Source: Bacteroidetes bacterium UBA7674 (GTDB taxonomy: Bacteria > Bacteroidota > Bacteroidia > Chitinophagales > Chitinophagaceae). Taken from it: 64,000 nt of DNA. Shown here one piece after another: positions 9,962 to 17,800 of the stretch. The stretch covers positions 744,001 through 808,000 of the forward strand of contig DLHG01000013.1 of the NCBI GenBank assembly GCA_002483105.1, in the 5' to 3' direction. Made by a program: the position numbers and the translations under genes. Within the stretch, counting starts at the first letter, position 1. Each line of letters opens with the position of its first letter. The notes under the pieces are model-generated. The model had not been told where the DNA came from. It worked only from the letters and a program-made list of their open reading frames with translations, and made no database searches.

Positions 9962-11617
9962 TTAACCTTTAACAGTGTAGTAAAAGTCCCTGGAGAAGCT
10001 CACGTTAAAGCCCCATTTCCATTTAATAGACAGCCAGGTGGCAGCAGGTTGGATGGGGTAGCTGTAAGAGCCGTCTGTAACGGTCAATGGCAGGCTGAAA
10101 CCCTCTACAACATTGATAAACCGATAATATAACTTGTTGTCTTTTATGTAATACTCCAGTTCGGGCACTTTCGTGGTGCGGAGGTATTGTTCAAAAAAGG
10201 GCTTGTAGTTCAGGCTCGGTTTCTTGTGATATTTGATATCAGTTTGTACTATAAAATCTTCAATTTGTGCCGATGTGGCAAATGAATGATAGAATTTTTG
10301 GTTCATCTCCCTGAGCATCTTCCGGAAAGCCACATCATCATTCATCGCTACGCGTATCATATGGACAACAGTAGCGCCCTTGTCATACATATCGCCCGAG
10401 CCATGTCCTTGTACACCATAGGGGCCAACGACAGGTATATTATTCAATATATTCTTGCGTTGCCCGCGCACATACTCATAAGCTTTTTCCTTACCTGATA
10501 TCCATTCGGCGAAGAGTGTTTCGGTATAGGTCGTAAAGCCCTCGTGTATCCAGTTGTCGGCAATGTCGGAAGCAGTGATGTTATTCCCATACCATTCATG
10601 ACCGCTTTCGTGTATGATGATGAAATCAAATTTTAACCCCACGCCTGTACCACTCCTATCCTTGCCTCGGTAGCCCATTTTATACTCGTTCCCATAAGCT
10701 ATGCCGCTCTGGTGTTCCATGCCCAGGAAGGGTGCTTCTACCAGCTTGTAACCATCTTCATAAAAAGGGTAGGGTCCCATCCAGTATTCAAAGCAGTGGA
10801 GCATTTTCTTTATTTCAGGAAAACATTGGTGCGCTTTATCCGTATTATGTTTTAAAGCATAGAAATCAACTTTCAGCATTCCCTTTTCACCGTGCAGCGT
10901 ATCGATGATATGTTCATAGTTGCCAATGTAGAAACCTACATCATAGGTATTAATAGGATTCTTTACTTGCCATTTCCAGGTACTTCTGTAACCTTTTTCA
11001 ATTGATGGTGTCCCGTTAGGCAGGCCATTACTGATGGCACTCATGCCCAGCGGAATATTCAGGCTAATGTCCATACCCTTATCGGGCTCATCACTTTGTA
11101 TGTCTTTGCAAGGCCACCATACACTGGCTCCTAATCCCTGGCAGGCTACAGAATACCATGCATTGCCCATGCTATCTTTGCCCCAGATAAAACCGCCGTC
11201 CCATGGCGGGTTCTTCGCTTGCTGCGGTGAGCCGTGAAAGGAGATATGTATATCACTGCTGTCACCTTTTTTCAGCTTGCGGAAATCATTCGTTATCCAC
11301 CACACGTTTCCTTCTTTCACAAATGGGATTTCTCTTCCTTGCCACAAAACCTTGTCTATCACCATCGGTTCCTGCAGATCTATCTGCAGGCTGTCATTTG
11401 CATTGCCTGTCACTACAAACTTTACCCAGTTACTACCTTCAATGCTTTTCTGTGCTGTGTCGAAGTTTACAGACAGGCGATAATAGTGCACATCCCACCA
11501 ATTTCTTCCACTCCCATTTCCACCACGCAGGCTGTCGGCACGGGTATAAGCAAAAGTGGTATTTGCCGGAAGCAAATACCACATTAAAAAAACGATATAG
11601 AATATTCTATTTAACAT
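9962..11617 (-). CDS. M1-family zinc metallopeptidase
   Basis: A 551-residue secreted gluzincin (signal peptide ending near TFAYT). The zinc site HESGHEWYGNN lies near residue 336, with the third ligand Glu in NWIHEGFTTYTE. The exopeptidase motif usually written GxMEN is here GMEHQSGIAYG, with Glu retained but Asn replaced by His, as in some Bacteroidota M1 peptidases. It overlaps the 3' end of the upstream FKBP gene by 11 bp, showing translational coupling, so folding catalysts and peptidase are expressed together. Likely periplasmic or surface aminopeptidase. Confidence 0.9.
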   Translation of the reverse strand: MLNRIFYIVFLMWYLLPANTTFAYTRADSLRGGNGSGRNWWDVHYYRLSVNFDTAQKSIEGSNWVKFVVTGNANDSLQIDLQEPMVIDKVLWQGREIPFVKEGNVWWITNDFRKLKKGDSSDIHISFHGSPQQAKNPPWDGGFIWGKDSMGNAWYSVACQGLGASVWWPCKDIQSDEPDKGMDISLNIPLGMSAISNGLPNGTPSIEKGYRSTWKWQVKNPINTYDVGFYIGNYEHIIDTLHGEKGMLKVDFYALKHNTDKAHQCFPEIKKMLHCFEYWMGPYPFYEDGYKLVEAPFLGMEHQSGIAYGNEYKMGYRGKDRSGTGVGLKFDFIIIHESGHEWYGNNITASDIADNWIHEGFTTYTETLFAEWISGKEKAYEYVRGQRKNILNNIPVVGPYGVQGHGSGDMYDKGATVVHMIRVAMNDDVAFRKMLREMNQKFYHSFATSAQIEDFIVQTDIKYHKKPSLNYKPFFEQYLRTTKVPELEYYIKDNKLYYRFINVVEGFSLPLTVTDGSYSYPIQPAATWLSIKWKWGFNVSFSRDFYYTVKG

Positions 11618-12476
11618 CCTTTATGTCCACATCAAAGATCAATATTGAGTTGGCTGCTATCGGACCGGTACCTTGTGAACCATAAGCAAGCGGAGAAGGA
11701 ATATAGAATGTAGCCTTGCTTCCTTTTTTCAGGAGCAGCAATCCTTCATCCCATCCTTTTATCACTCTGCCTTTACCTACTTCAACCGGAAGTGGTTCAG
11801 AACGCTTGGCATCTGGTCCCATGTTGGCATCAAATACATTACCGTTCAGCAATTTTCCGATGTACATTACCTGTGCAGTCTGGCCGGGCTTTATGACTTC
11901 GCCTTCACCCGATGCATCTATTTTGTAATACAGGCCTGAAGCTGTTTTCTGGGCTTTGATGTTATTTTTCTTCAGGTATTCCTGGATCATTTTATCATCA
12001 ATGCCACCTTGTGCTGCTGCTTTCGCTTTTGTTTCAGCATCCATTTCAGCCTGGGTCTTGATATCTACTACCTGCACATACATGTCCAGCATCTTGTAAG
12101 ATACTTCCGGCATTTGCATACCAGCTTTTCTCAGCGAATCAATAGGAATGCGTATCACGACACTATCACCGGCGGTAAGCATTTTCAATATCTCTACCGG
12201 GTCACCTTGAAACTGCGCATCTTGCACAGGGTAGGGAACCGGTTCGTTATTGTTCATCGCTCTTGAGTCGAACTGAAGTGTATCGTTGCCTTTTCTTACC
12301 AGGTGCATCAGCACAAAGTCACCCTTATTAGCCTTCTTTGTACCGGGAACGTCTTTCACCAATTTGTAATCAAGACCGCTGGCCAGGTGTGTAAATCCTG
12401 CCGGTGTTCCTGACTTCTGTGCATTTGCAGAGCCACATACGATCAAAGCGCCTGCTACCAATAATAATTTCCTCAT
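11607..12476 (-). CDS. FKBP-type peptidyl-prolyl isomerase (secreted)
   Basis: A 289-residue protein with a signal peptide (MRKLLLVAGALIVCGSANAQ). The N-terminal half is an FKBP-like region that seems degenerate; the C-terminal half (residues ~165-285) is a regular FKBP domain with GQTAQVMYIGKLLNGNVFD, VIKGWDEGLLLLKKGSKA and FYIPSPLAYGSQGTGPIAAN. Likely function is proline isomerisation and chaperoning in the periplasm. It is a paralogue of the next gene upstream (12511-13398), with 34 bp between them, and its stop overlaps the start of the M1 peptidase. Confidence 0.92.
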   Translation of the reverse strand: MRKLLLVAGALIVCGSANAQKSGTPAGFTHLASGLDYKLVKDVPGTKKANKGDFVLMHLVRKGNDTLQFDSRAMNNNEPVPYPVQDAQFQGDPVEILKMLTAGDSVVIRIPIDSLRKAGMQMPEVSYKMLDMYVQVVDIKTQAEMDAETKAKAAAQGGIDDKMIQEYLKKNNIKAQKTASGLYYKIDASGEGEVIKPGQTAQVMYIGKLLNGNVFDANMGPDAKRSEPLPVEVGKGRVIKGWDEGLLLLKKGSKATFYIPSPLAYGSQGTGPIAANSILIFDVDIKDVK

Positions 12477-12510
12477 TGTTTTCCTGATGTTTTCCTATTA
12501 GGGGTTCTGA

Positions 12511-13398
12511 TTATTTTACATTCACTACTTCTACGTCGAAGATCAACACAGAATTAGCAGGAAGCATTTCTCCCATTGCCTGAGAGCCGTAAGCCAGTGG
12601 CGAAGGAATAAAGAAGCGTGCTTTGCTGCCTTTTTTCAGCAGTTGCAAACCTTCGTCCCATCCGCGGATCACTTGTCCTTGTCCTACAGCTACAGGAAGC
12701 AATTCTGTTCTTTTTGCTTCAGCACCCATGTTAGCATCAAATACCTTACCATCCAATGTCGTGCCAATATATTTCATCTCAGCAGTCTGGCCGGCTTTGA
12801 TTGTTTCGCCTGTACCTTCAGTCTGGATAGTGTAGTACAATCCGGAAGCTGTTTTTGTAGGTGTGATACCATTCTTCGCGAAATACTCTTGCAGCAATTT
12901 ATCATCAGCTGCTGTCTGCACAGAATTCTTTGCATCCATTTCTTTCTGCATGTCTTCTTTGCTCTTTACAGAAACAAGTACTACTTCATATTTGAATTTC
13001 TTTTTGCCTTGTACCCATGCCGGTATCTCAGCACCTGGTTGCATTCTTTTTTGTTGAGCGATCATGCTATCTACAGATACCAGGAACACCGCGCTATCAC
13101 CGGGAGTCAGTAAAGCCATACCTGTCCATAAGTCACCTTTTGTTTGAGACTTCATGAATTCTCCTTGTACGGGTTCGCCTTTCCTTTCTTTCTTGGTGTC
13201 AGTCAGCAGACTGTCATCAATACTCCACCTGATGTGAAACTCAATGATGTCACCTTCTTTAGGTTTTTTATCGCCAGGTGCATCCTTTGCTATCATGTAC
13301 TCCAGACCGTCAATAGTTTTGAATTTTGGCTCATTCTTACATGATGTAAGGCCTAAGATTGCTGTTGCGAATACGAGCGCTACGTTAGTTTTTTTCAT
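12511..13398 (-). CDS. FKBP-type peptidyl-prolyl isomerase lipoprotein
   Basis: A 295-residue protein with lipobox LTSC (residues 17-20). As in its paralogue downstream, an N-terminal degenerate FKBP-like half (GDIIEFHIRWSIDDSLL) precedes a canonical domain with GQTAEMKYIGTTLDGKVFD, VIRGWDEGLQLLKKGSKA and FFIPSPLAYGSQAMGEMLPAN. The two genes are a recent-looking tandem duplication with different export signals, one lipidated, one soluble. Probably co-transcribed with the DHH gene 20 bp upstream. Confidence 0.92.
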   Translation of the reverse strand: MKKTNVALVFATAILGLTSCKNEPKFKTIDGLEYMIAKDAPGDKKPKEGDIIEFHIRWSIDDSLLTDTKKERKGEPVQGEFMKSQTKGDLWTGMALLTPGDSAVFLVSVDSMIAQQKRMQPGAEIPAWVQGKKKFKYEVVLVSVKSKEDMQKEMDAKNSVQTAADDKLLQEYFAKNGITPTKTASGLYYTIQTEGTGETIKAGQTAEMKYIGTTLDGKVFDANMGAEAKRTELLPVAVGQGQVIRGWDEGLQLLKKGSKARFFIPSPLAYGSQAMGEMLPANSVLIFDVEVVNVK

Positions 13399-13418
13399 TT
13401 TTGATTTTATATTATTAT

Positions 13419-14417
13419 TTATCGGGGGTGAATATCGGACAAAATTTCCTTAAAATATGCTACAGTTTCGCTAAAAGATCGTTTAGAGCGTCCGCCGGAT
13501 GCATTAAAGTGGCCTCCGCCCTCAAAATAGGTACGGGCGAAACTGCTCACGTCAAAGTCTCCCTTGCTCCGGAAAGACATCTTTACCTCATCTCCACGCT
13601 CGGTTATCAGTGTCGCAAAGCGAATATTGGCAATGCTCAGGGCATAGTTCACCAGGCCCTCAGTATCGCCGCTTTGTACATTGAAGAGTTTCAACTCTTT
13701 CTTAGACAGGGTGATAAGCCCCGCATTGTATTTCGGGAATATCTCCATGCGCTCCAGCAACACATAGCCCAAAAACTTCATCCTTGTAGCCGACCATGAA
13801 TCATATATATGTTCATGAATGATGCTGTGTTCCAGGCCCTTTCTTTTCAGGTCGGCCACCATTTCATGCACCGCAGCAGTAGTAATAGAGAACCGGAAAG
13901 AACCGGTGTCAGTCAAAACGCCGGTATAGATACACTGTGCTATTTCATTGTCTATTAATGAGTTATCTCCACATTCATTAATAAAATCATACACCATCTC
14001 GGCAGTACTGCTTTTCTCCGGAATGCTCGTGCCATAGTCCCATACTGGTGATGGCATCAGGTGGTGGTCTATCAGTATTTTGGGTTGGGTAGCTTCTGTA
14101 AGAGCCTCGGTAAGGTGCTTGGTCCGGCTATAGTCATTAAAGTCAACACAAAAAATAAGGTCGGCATTGCTCAGGGCAGTAAGCGCCAGTTTAGGTTCAG
14201 CCTCATAATTAATAAGATGCTGCACGCCCGGCATCCACATCAGGAAGTCAGGTAGCTCGCAAGGAGAAACGGGCGTTACCTCGTGGCCTTTCTTTATAAG
14301 ATAGTGGTACAGGCCCAACATACTGCCAATGGCGTCGCCATCCGGCTTGTGGTGGGTGGTAATAAATATCTTCTTTGGTGTCTCTAATAAAGGAAAGGCA
14401 TCTTGTATAGCGCGCAT
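13419..14417 (-). CDS. DHH-family phosphoesterase (NrnA/RecJ-like)
   Basis: A 332-residue protein with DHH motifs: HHKPDGDAIGS near residue 22, CVDFNDYSR, and LIDHHLMP, plus the DHHA1 module with SFRSKGDFDVSSFARTYFEGGGHFNASGG at the C-terminus. This arrangement fits NrnA-type nanoRNases, which degrade short oligoribonucleotides and 3'-phosphoadenosine 5'-phosphate. It heads the leftward cluster with the FKBPs; no signal peptide, so cytoplasmic. Confidence 0.9.
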   Translation of the reverse strand: MRAIQDAFPLLETPKKIFITTHHKPDGDAIGSMLGLYHYLIKKGHEVTPVSPCELPDFLMWMPGVQHLINYEAEPKLALTALSNADLIFCVDFNDYSRTKHLTEALTEATQPKILIDHHLMPSPVWDYGTSIPEKSSTAEMVYDFINECGDNSLIDNEIAQCIYTGVLTDTGSFRFSITTAAVHEMVADLKRKGLEHSIIHEHIYDSWSATRMKFLGYVLLERMEIFPKYNAGLITLSKKELKLFNVQSGDTEGLVNYALSIANIRFATLITERGDEVKMSFRSKGDFDVSSFARTYFEGGGHFNASGGRSKRSFSETVAYFKEILSDIHPR

Positions 14418-14515
14418 GTATAATTGGTTTCGCTGAGATCACTAAGGACCTGCAACGGGGCTGCAAAAGTAAGAAAAAATTGTTTCCCCTTTAGGTGGTT
14501 AGAAGGCTTTTCCCT

Positions 14516-14523
14516 TATCTTTG
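14516..14523 (+). promoter_or_regulatory. -7 element of the ndk promoter
   Basis: TATCTTTG matches the Bacteroidota TAnnTTTG -7 consensus 31 bp before the ndk ATG. No clear -33 TTTG is seen at 19-21 bp upstream. Confidence 0.65.
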
Positions 14524-14554
14524 CGCCGACAAATTAAAATTAAATCAAGTATTT

Positions 14555-14971
14555 ATGTCTAATCGTACTTTTACCATGATCAAGCCGGACGCTGTAAAAG
14601 CCGGTAATATTGGTAACATCCTACAAATGATCAATGCGGGCGGTTTCCGCATCGTTGCTATGAAATACACTTACCTTACTCTTGAGCAGGCAGGTAAATT
14701 CTACGAAGTACACAAAGAGCGCCCTTTCTACGGTGAACTGACTGAGTTCATGAGCAGCGGACCAATAGTAGCAGCTATCCTGGAAAAGGATAATGCAGTT
14801 GCTGACTTCCGTACCCTTATCGGTGCAACCAACCCTGCACAGGCTGAAGAAGGTACTATCCGTAAGAAATATGCCACCTCTATAGGTGAGAACGCAGTTC
14901 ACGGTTCTGATAGCGATGAGAACGCTAAAATAGAAGGAGATTTCTTCTTCAATGGTTTAGAGCGTTTCTAA
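14555..14971 (+). CDS. ndk: nucleoside diphosphate kinase
   Basis: A 138-residue Ndk starting MSNRTFTMIKPDAVK; the frame is open 20 codons further upstream but the promoter -7 element lies inside that extension, which supports the ATG at 14555. The catalytic His lies in NAVHGSDSDENA, the family signature NAVHGSDS. It balances nucleoside triphosphate pools by phosphate transfer. Transcribed alone, ended by a terminator at 14998. Confidence 0.97.
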   Translation: MSNRTFTMIKPDAVKAGNIGNILQMINAGGFRIVAMKYTYLTLEQAGKFYEVHKERPFYGELTEFMSSGPIVAAILEKDNAVADFRTLIGATNPAQAEEGTIRKKYATSIGENAVHGSDSDENAKIEGDFFFNGLERF

Positions 14972-14997
14972 GCTTTAGCTGAATAATATTTAAAAGA

Positions 14998-15022
14998 CCC
15001 TCCGTTTACGGAGGGCTTTTTT
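14998..15022 (+). terminator. ndk terminator
   Basis: CCCTCCG-TTTA-CGGAGGG hairpin (14998-15004 with 15009-15015) followed by a T run to 15022. Confidence 0.9.
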
Positions 15023-15029
15023 GTTTACA

Positions 15030-15160
15030 TAGCACGTCCCCTCTGGAGAGGGGTTAGGGGTGTGTCTGCTCGCGTAAATCAAACTCCCCCTCCTGTCATC
15101 CTGAGTTTGTCGAAGGAAGGAGGGGATAATGGCAAAAGAGCCGAAGGCGGCTTTTGACAT
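15030..15160. repeat. dispersed intergenic repeat elements
   Basis: Part of a 0.7-kb stretch without a believable gene. Two short elements are visible: a GC-rich inverted element at 15037-15061 (CCCCTCTGGAGAGGGG then TTAGGGGTG) and GTCATCCTGAGTTTGTCGAAGG at 15095-15116. Versions of both occur elsewhere in this window (61307-61331 and 44597-44690). A small hairpin, AGAGCCGAAGGCGGCTTTT around 15138-15156, follows. They look like the short palindromic repeats scattered between genes in many Bacteroidota genomes. Confidence 0.6.
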
Positions 15161-15303
15161 TCGGGGTAGTGCACGCTCTTGCCAATTAGAAAATACGCTT
15201 ATTGTGGATATCATTCCACCACCACATCAAAAACATTCAATAACTTTACATCTACCTGAAACCCTTATCCAACAAGCATTTTAGCGGATGGAGTTCTTAG
15301 GTA

Positions 15304-15451
15304 CAGAAACAAAAATGAAGTGTCATGAATCAAGATTGAGGTAACATGAAGCAAACCGGAAATAACATGAAACAAAAGTGAAGTAAAAGTGCAGCAAAAA
15401 GCAGCAAAACTGAAACAAAAACAGATGACCCCTTGCCAGTCCTGCATTTCA
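15304..15451 (+). repeat. degenerate ~11-bp tandem repeat block with conserved tail, copy 1
   Basis: A run of loosely repeated units of about 10-12 bases built on TGAAGCAAAA / TGAAACAAAA / GTGAAGTAAAA, from 15304 to about 15424, followed directly by a tail at 15428-15451 containing CCCTTGCC and CCTGCATTTCA. A second block with the same architecture and a closely similar tail is at 61100-61255. No open frame of credible composition covers it. Confidence 0.6.
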
Positions 15452-15484
15452 GCGCACAGTTTCTGCCAAACCGGAAATAAAATA

Positions 15485-15545
15485 TTTCCCCGACTCCCCG
15501 CCCTATTTTCAGGGAGGGGTGCCCGAAGGGCGGGGTGGGTTGTCT
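15485..15545. repeat. GC-rich inverted intergenic element
   Basis: Contains CCCCGCCCT and AGGGCGGGGTGGG in inverted orientation with an inner GGGAGGGG. It lies in the gene-free gap 14972-15719; from 15546 to 15690 nothing further is recognised apart from the start of the TetR promoter. Confidence 0.5.
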
Positions 15546-15700
15546 CGTGCAATGTTACTTGTGTCGTTCTGATAAGTGTGGGTAATCCTCTCACTTGAGT
15601 GAAACTTGATAGTCGCCCACAACCAAGCACGTGCTTAAATACTTATCTGCGATGTCTGGGGGAAGTAGTTTCTCACATTCTTTCATTTACTTTGTAAAAA

Positions 15701-15714
15701 ATACCAATCAGTAT
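15701..15714. promoter_or_regulatory. putative TetR operator 1 (autoregulation)
   Basis: ATAC-CAATCA-GTAT inverted repeat lying between a -7-like element (TTACTTTG, 15687-15694) and the ATG of the TetR gene at 15720. The same half-sites with the same six-base spacer occur at 16327-16340. Position over the transcription start suggests repression by the gene's own product. Confidence 0.6.
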
Positions 15715-15719
15715 CTTTT

Positions 15720-16310
15720 ATGAAAAAGGCGGAGGCAACAAGGCTGGCTATACTACAAAAGGCTTTTGAACTGATCTATGTAAAAGGTTATCAAACCACG
15801 AGCATAGATGACATCCTCGCCTCCACACAGGTGACCAAGGGGGCTTTCTACTACCATTTCAGGAATAAGGATGAAATGGGTGTAGCCATCATCAATGAAC
15901 TGATGAACCCCGTACTCATGAGCAGCTTCATTGAGCCTTTGAAGAAGGTGGAGGATCCCCTCGAAGCCATTTACAACCTGATGCACAACCTTTTGATGGA
16001 AAATGAATTCCTGAAAGTAGAGTACGGCTGTCCTGCCGCCAATTTTACTCAGGAAATGACTCCATGGAATGCAGACTTCAGCAAGATTCTCAATGAACTT
16101 ACCCAACAATGGATCAAAGTAATGTCCGCTGCCATTACAAAAGGAAAGGAAAAGGGTTATGTGCGTAAAGATGTGAATGCAAAACAGGTAACCATGTTCG
16201 TCATGTCGGGCTATTGGGGCGTACGGAACTTCGGAAAATTAGAGAACAGCAAAAAGCCTTACTTAGCTTATCTGAAAGAGTTAAAAGCATACCTGGACTC
16301 GCTCAAATAA
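15720..16310 (+). CDS. TetR/AcrR-family transcriptional regulator
   Basis: A 196-residue regulator. The N-terminal HTH reads ILQKAFELIYVKGYQTTSID then DILASTQVTKGAFYYHFRNK, the standard TetR signature. The C-terminal ligand domain contains EYGCPAANFTQEM, a sequence common in the TetR_C_7-like group. Expected to bind the palindromes at 15701 and 16327. The divergent or downstream target is the membrane/rhodanese operon starting at 16379, 68 bp after its stop. The inducing ligand is unknown. Confidence 0.9.
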   Translation: MKKAEATRLAILQKAFELIYVKGYQTTSIDDILASTQVTKGAFYYHFRNKDEMGVAIINELMNPVLMSSFIEPLKKVEDPLEAIYNLMHNLLMENEFLKVEYGCPAANFTQEMTPWNADFSKILNELTQQWIKVMSAAITKGKEKGYVRKDVNAKQVTMFVMSGYWGVRNFGKLENSKKPYLAYLKELKAYLDSLK

Positions 16311-16326
16311 TTTTTTCAATAAAAAC

Positions 16327-16340
16327 ATACTAACTAGTAT
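16327..16340. promoter_or_regulatory. putative TetR operator 2 (operon control)
   Basis: ATAC-TAACTA-GTAT, the centre of a longer palindrome 16321-16346 with A5/T5 flanks. It lies just upstream of a perfect -7 element TAGCTTTG (16351-16358), so a bound repressor would cover the -33 region. The A/T-flanked hairpin may also end the TetR transcript. Confidence 0.6.
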
Positions 16341-16350
16341 GTTTTTCAAT

Positions 16351-16358
16351 TAGCTTTG
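16351..16358 (+). promoter_or_regulatory. -7 element of the TetR-controlled operon
   Basis: TAGCTTTG matches TAnnTTTG; the ATG of the first gene is 20 bp further on. The region where a -33 element would sit is occupied by operator 2. Confidence 0.65.
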
Positions 16359-16378
16359 CGTCAGCAATTAAAAAGGCG

Positions 16379-16837
16379 ATGTTCGAAACGCTCACATTTT
16401 ATCACTCATTATTCCGCTGGCTGGTATTGGCAAGCTTGCTGTATGCCATTTACAGGGCATGCAAAGGCTATTATTCAAAGGGAACATTTGCCAAAACGGA
16501 TAACGCAGTTCGCCACTGGACTGCAACCATAGCCCACATCCAACTGGTGATCGGGATGGTGCTGTATCTTAAAAGCCCAAGCGTAAAATACTTCTGGGGA
16601 AACTTTAAAGAAGCAGTAAAGAACATTGATGTCGCATTTTTCGCTCTGATCCATATTTTATTAATGCTGGTGGCCATTGTATTGATAACCATAGGTTCTT
16701 CATTGGCTAAGCGCAAGCCCACAGATATGGAGAAATTCAGTACAATGCTTATTTGGTTTTCCATTGCCTTAGCTATAATCTTTATTGCCATCCCCTGGCC
16801 GTTTTCACCATTAGCCAACAGGCCTTATTTCAGATAA
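16379..16837 (+). CDS. four-helix integral membrane protein, unknown function
   Basis: A 152-residue protein with four hydrophobic segments (about residues 10-30, 48-66, 85-107 and 120-142). Several His residues sit at or near helix ends (FYHSLFRW, VRHWTATIAHIQ, LIHILLML), a pattern that would suit haem or quinone contact, but no named family is recognised. First gene of an operon: the DUF3817 gene starts one base after its stop. Expression probably controlled by the TetR regulator upstream. Confidence 0.75.
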   Translation: MFETLTFYHSLFRWLVLASLLYAIYRACKGYYSKGTFAKTDNAVRHWTATIAHIQLVIGMVLYLKSPSVKYFWGNFKEAVKNIDVAFFALIHILLMLVAIVLITIGSSLAKRKPTDMEKFSTMLIWFSIALAIIFIAIPWPFSPLANRPYFR

Positions 16838-16838
16838 C

Positions 16839-17151
16839 ATGATACAACTATTCAAAACAAAAGTAGGGCGGTTACGTATTCTCGGATTTCTTGAGGGTGT
16901 ATCCTTATTGTTTTTAGTATTCGTGGCAGTGCCCATGAAATACTTATATGATAACCCTAACTTATCAAAAAAACCTCGGTCCCATTCACGGGGTTATCTT
17001 CCTGCTCTTCCTGTTCAATACGCTAAGTGTAGGTGTTGAACAGAACTGGAAATTCAAAACCACGACCTGGAAGATATTGGCAGCCTGTTTTATTCCTTTC
17101 GGCACATTTTACATTGATTATAAATTCCTGAGGCACCTTAAAGAAAAATGA
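16839..17151 (+). pseudogene. DUF3817 membrane protein, split by a one-base frameshift
   Basis: Two overlapping frames together give one DUF3817 protein of about 103 residues. Frame one (from 16839) reads LRILGFLEGVSLLFLVFVAV and KYLYDNPNLSK; the other frame then continues NLGPIHGVIFLLFLFNTLS to HLKEK, stopping at 17151. The break is at the A7 run 16967-16973; removing one A joins them exactly. Both halves look conserved, so this is either a recent inactivation or a homopolymer sequencing error; a -1 ribosomal shift would not give the right frame. The stop overlaps the rhodanese start (ATGA). Confidence 0.75.
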
Positions 17152-17522
17152 TGAAAGCAGTTATTATAACATTAGTGTCACTATTGGTCATATATATAGC
17201 ATACCGCACTTACCGGTTCGCCATGCTGGACAAAGGGCTTGATAAGGAGATTGCTAAGGGTGCAATAATACTGGATGTGCGGACTGAAAGGGAATATGAA
17301 ACAGGTCACATTGATGGCTCCGTAAATATTTCACTAGGAACAATAAGGGAACGGTACAAAGAGCTGGACCCGGACAAGACATACATTACCACCTGCTCTC
17401 ATGGTCTTCGAAGCGTGAAAGTGGAGAGCTTGTTGAAAGAAAGAGGTTTTAAGCATGTTTACAATGGTGGTGCATGGACCGACCTGCAGGAAATAGTAAT
17501 GCAACAAAGGAATAAGCAATGA
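17148..17522 (+). CDS. membrane-anchored rhodanese-like protein
   Basis: A 124-residue protein with one N-terminal membrane helix (residues 3-20) and a single rhodanese domain: ILDVRTEREYETGHIDGSVN and the active-site loop TTCSHGLRSV with Cys at residue 83. It may carry sulfane sulfur or act in thiol chemistry at the membrane. Starts by ATGA overlap with the upstream gene and ends by ATGA overlap with the next gene, showing tight coupling in the TetR-controlled operon. Confidence 0.88.
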   Translation: MMKAVIITLVSLLVIYIAYRTYRFAMLDKGLDKEIAKGAIILDVRTEREYETGHIDGSVNISLGTIRERYKELDPDKTYITTCSHGLRSVKVESLLKERGFKHVYNGGAWTDLQEIVMQQRNKQ

Positions 17523-17731
17523 TACTCGTTTTCAAGACCAATGTATCAGGCAGTTCGGACGCACAAATGCTTCAGCCTTTACTGGACAAACATCTTGAGC
17601 ATGCATCATGGAGTTTTGATCTTGAAGACTGCGATAAGATACTACGCATAGATAGCCATGAAGGAATAGGGGACACGGTTGTTCAATTATTGCGAAGCCG
17701 CGGTTACAAATGCGAAGAATTAACTGATTGA
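17519..17731 (+). CDS. small soluble protein, possible ferredoxin-like (HMA-type) fold
   Basis: A 70-residue protein. Pattern: beta-strand ILVFKTNV, helix with SDAQMLQPLLDKHL, strand SWSFDLEDCDKILRID and helix DTVVQLLRSRGY, which would suit a beta-alpha-beta-beta-alpha-beta fold like heavy-metal-associated domains, but the CxxC metal site is absent; only two Cys are present (in LEDCDK and YKCEEL). Last gene of the operon with the rhodanese. Function not known. Confidence 0.65.
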   Translation: MILVFKTNVSGSSDAQMLQPLLDKHLEHASWSFDLEDCDKILRIDSHEGIGDTVVQLLRSRGYKCEELTD

Positions 17732-17788
17732 CATTATCATACTTCTCATTTCTTAACCCAAGTCAATGGAACCGGGAAACACGTCGTC

Positions 17789-17796
17789 TACTTTTG
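17789..17796 (+). promoter_or_regulatory. -7 element giving a leaderless or near-leaderless transcript
   Basis: TACTTTTG matches TAnnTTTG and ends only 4 bp before the ATG at 17801, so the predicted start of transcription falls at or next to the A of the start codon. Confidence 0.5.
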
Positions 17797-17800
17797 CACT

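Noticed and set aside
15304..15424. Regularly spaced repeats considered as a CRISPR array
   Set aside because: Units are about 11 bp, highly variable, without constant repeats or spacers, and no cas genes are present.
15265..15630. A 121-codon open frame on the minus strand in the gap after ndk
   Set aside because: It runs through the degenerate repeat block and GC-rich elements, has biased composition (Phe/Leu/His) and no start signals; explained by the repeats.
16961..16980. Programmed -1 frameshift in the DUF3817 gene
   Set aside because: The downstream frame requires +1 (or removal of one base), so a -1 slip at the A7 run would not restore the protein.
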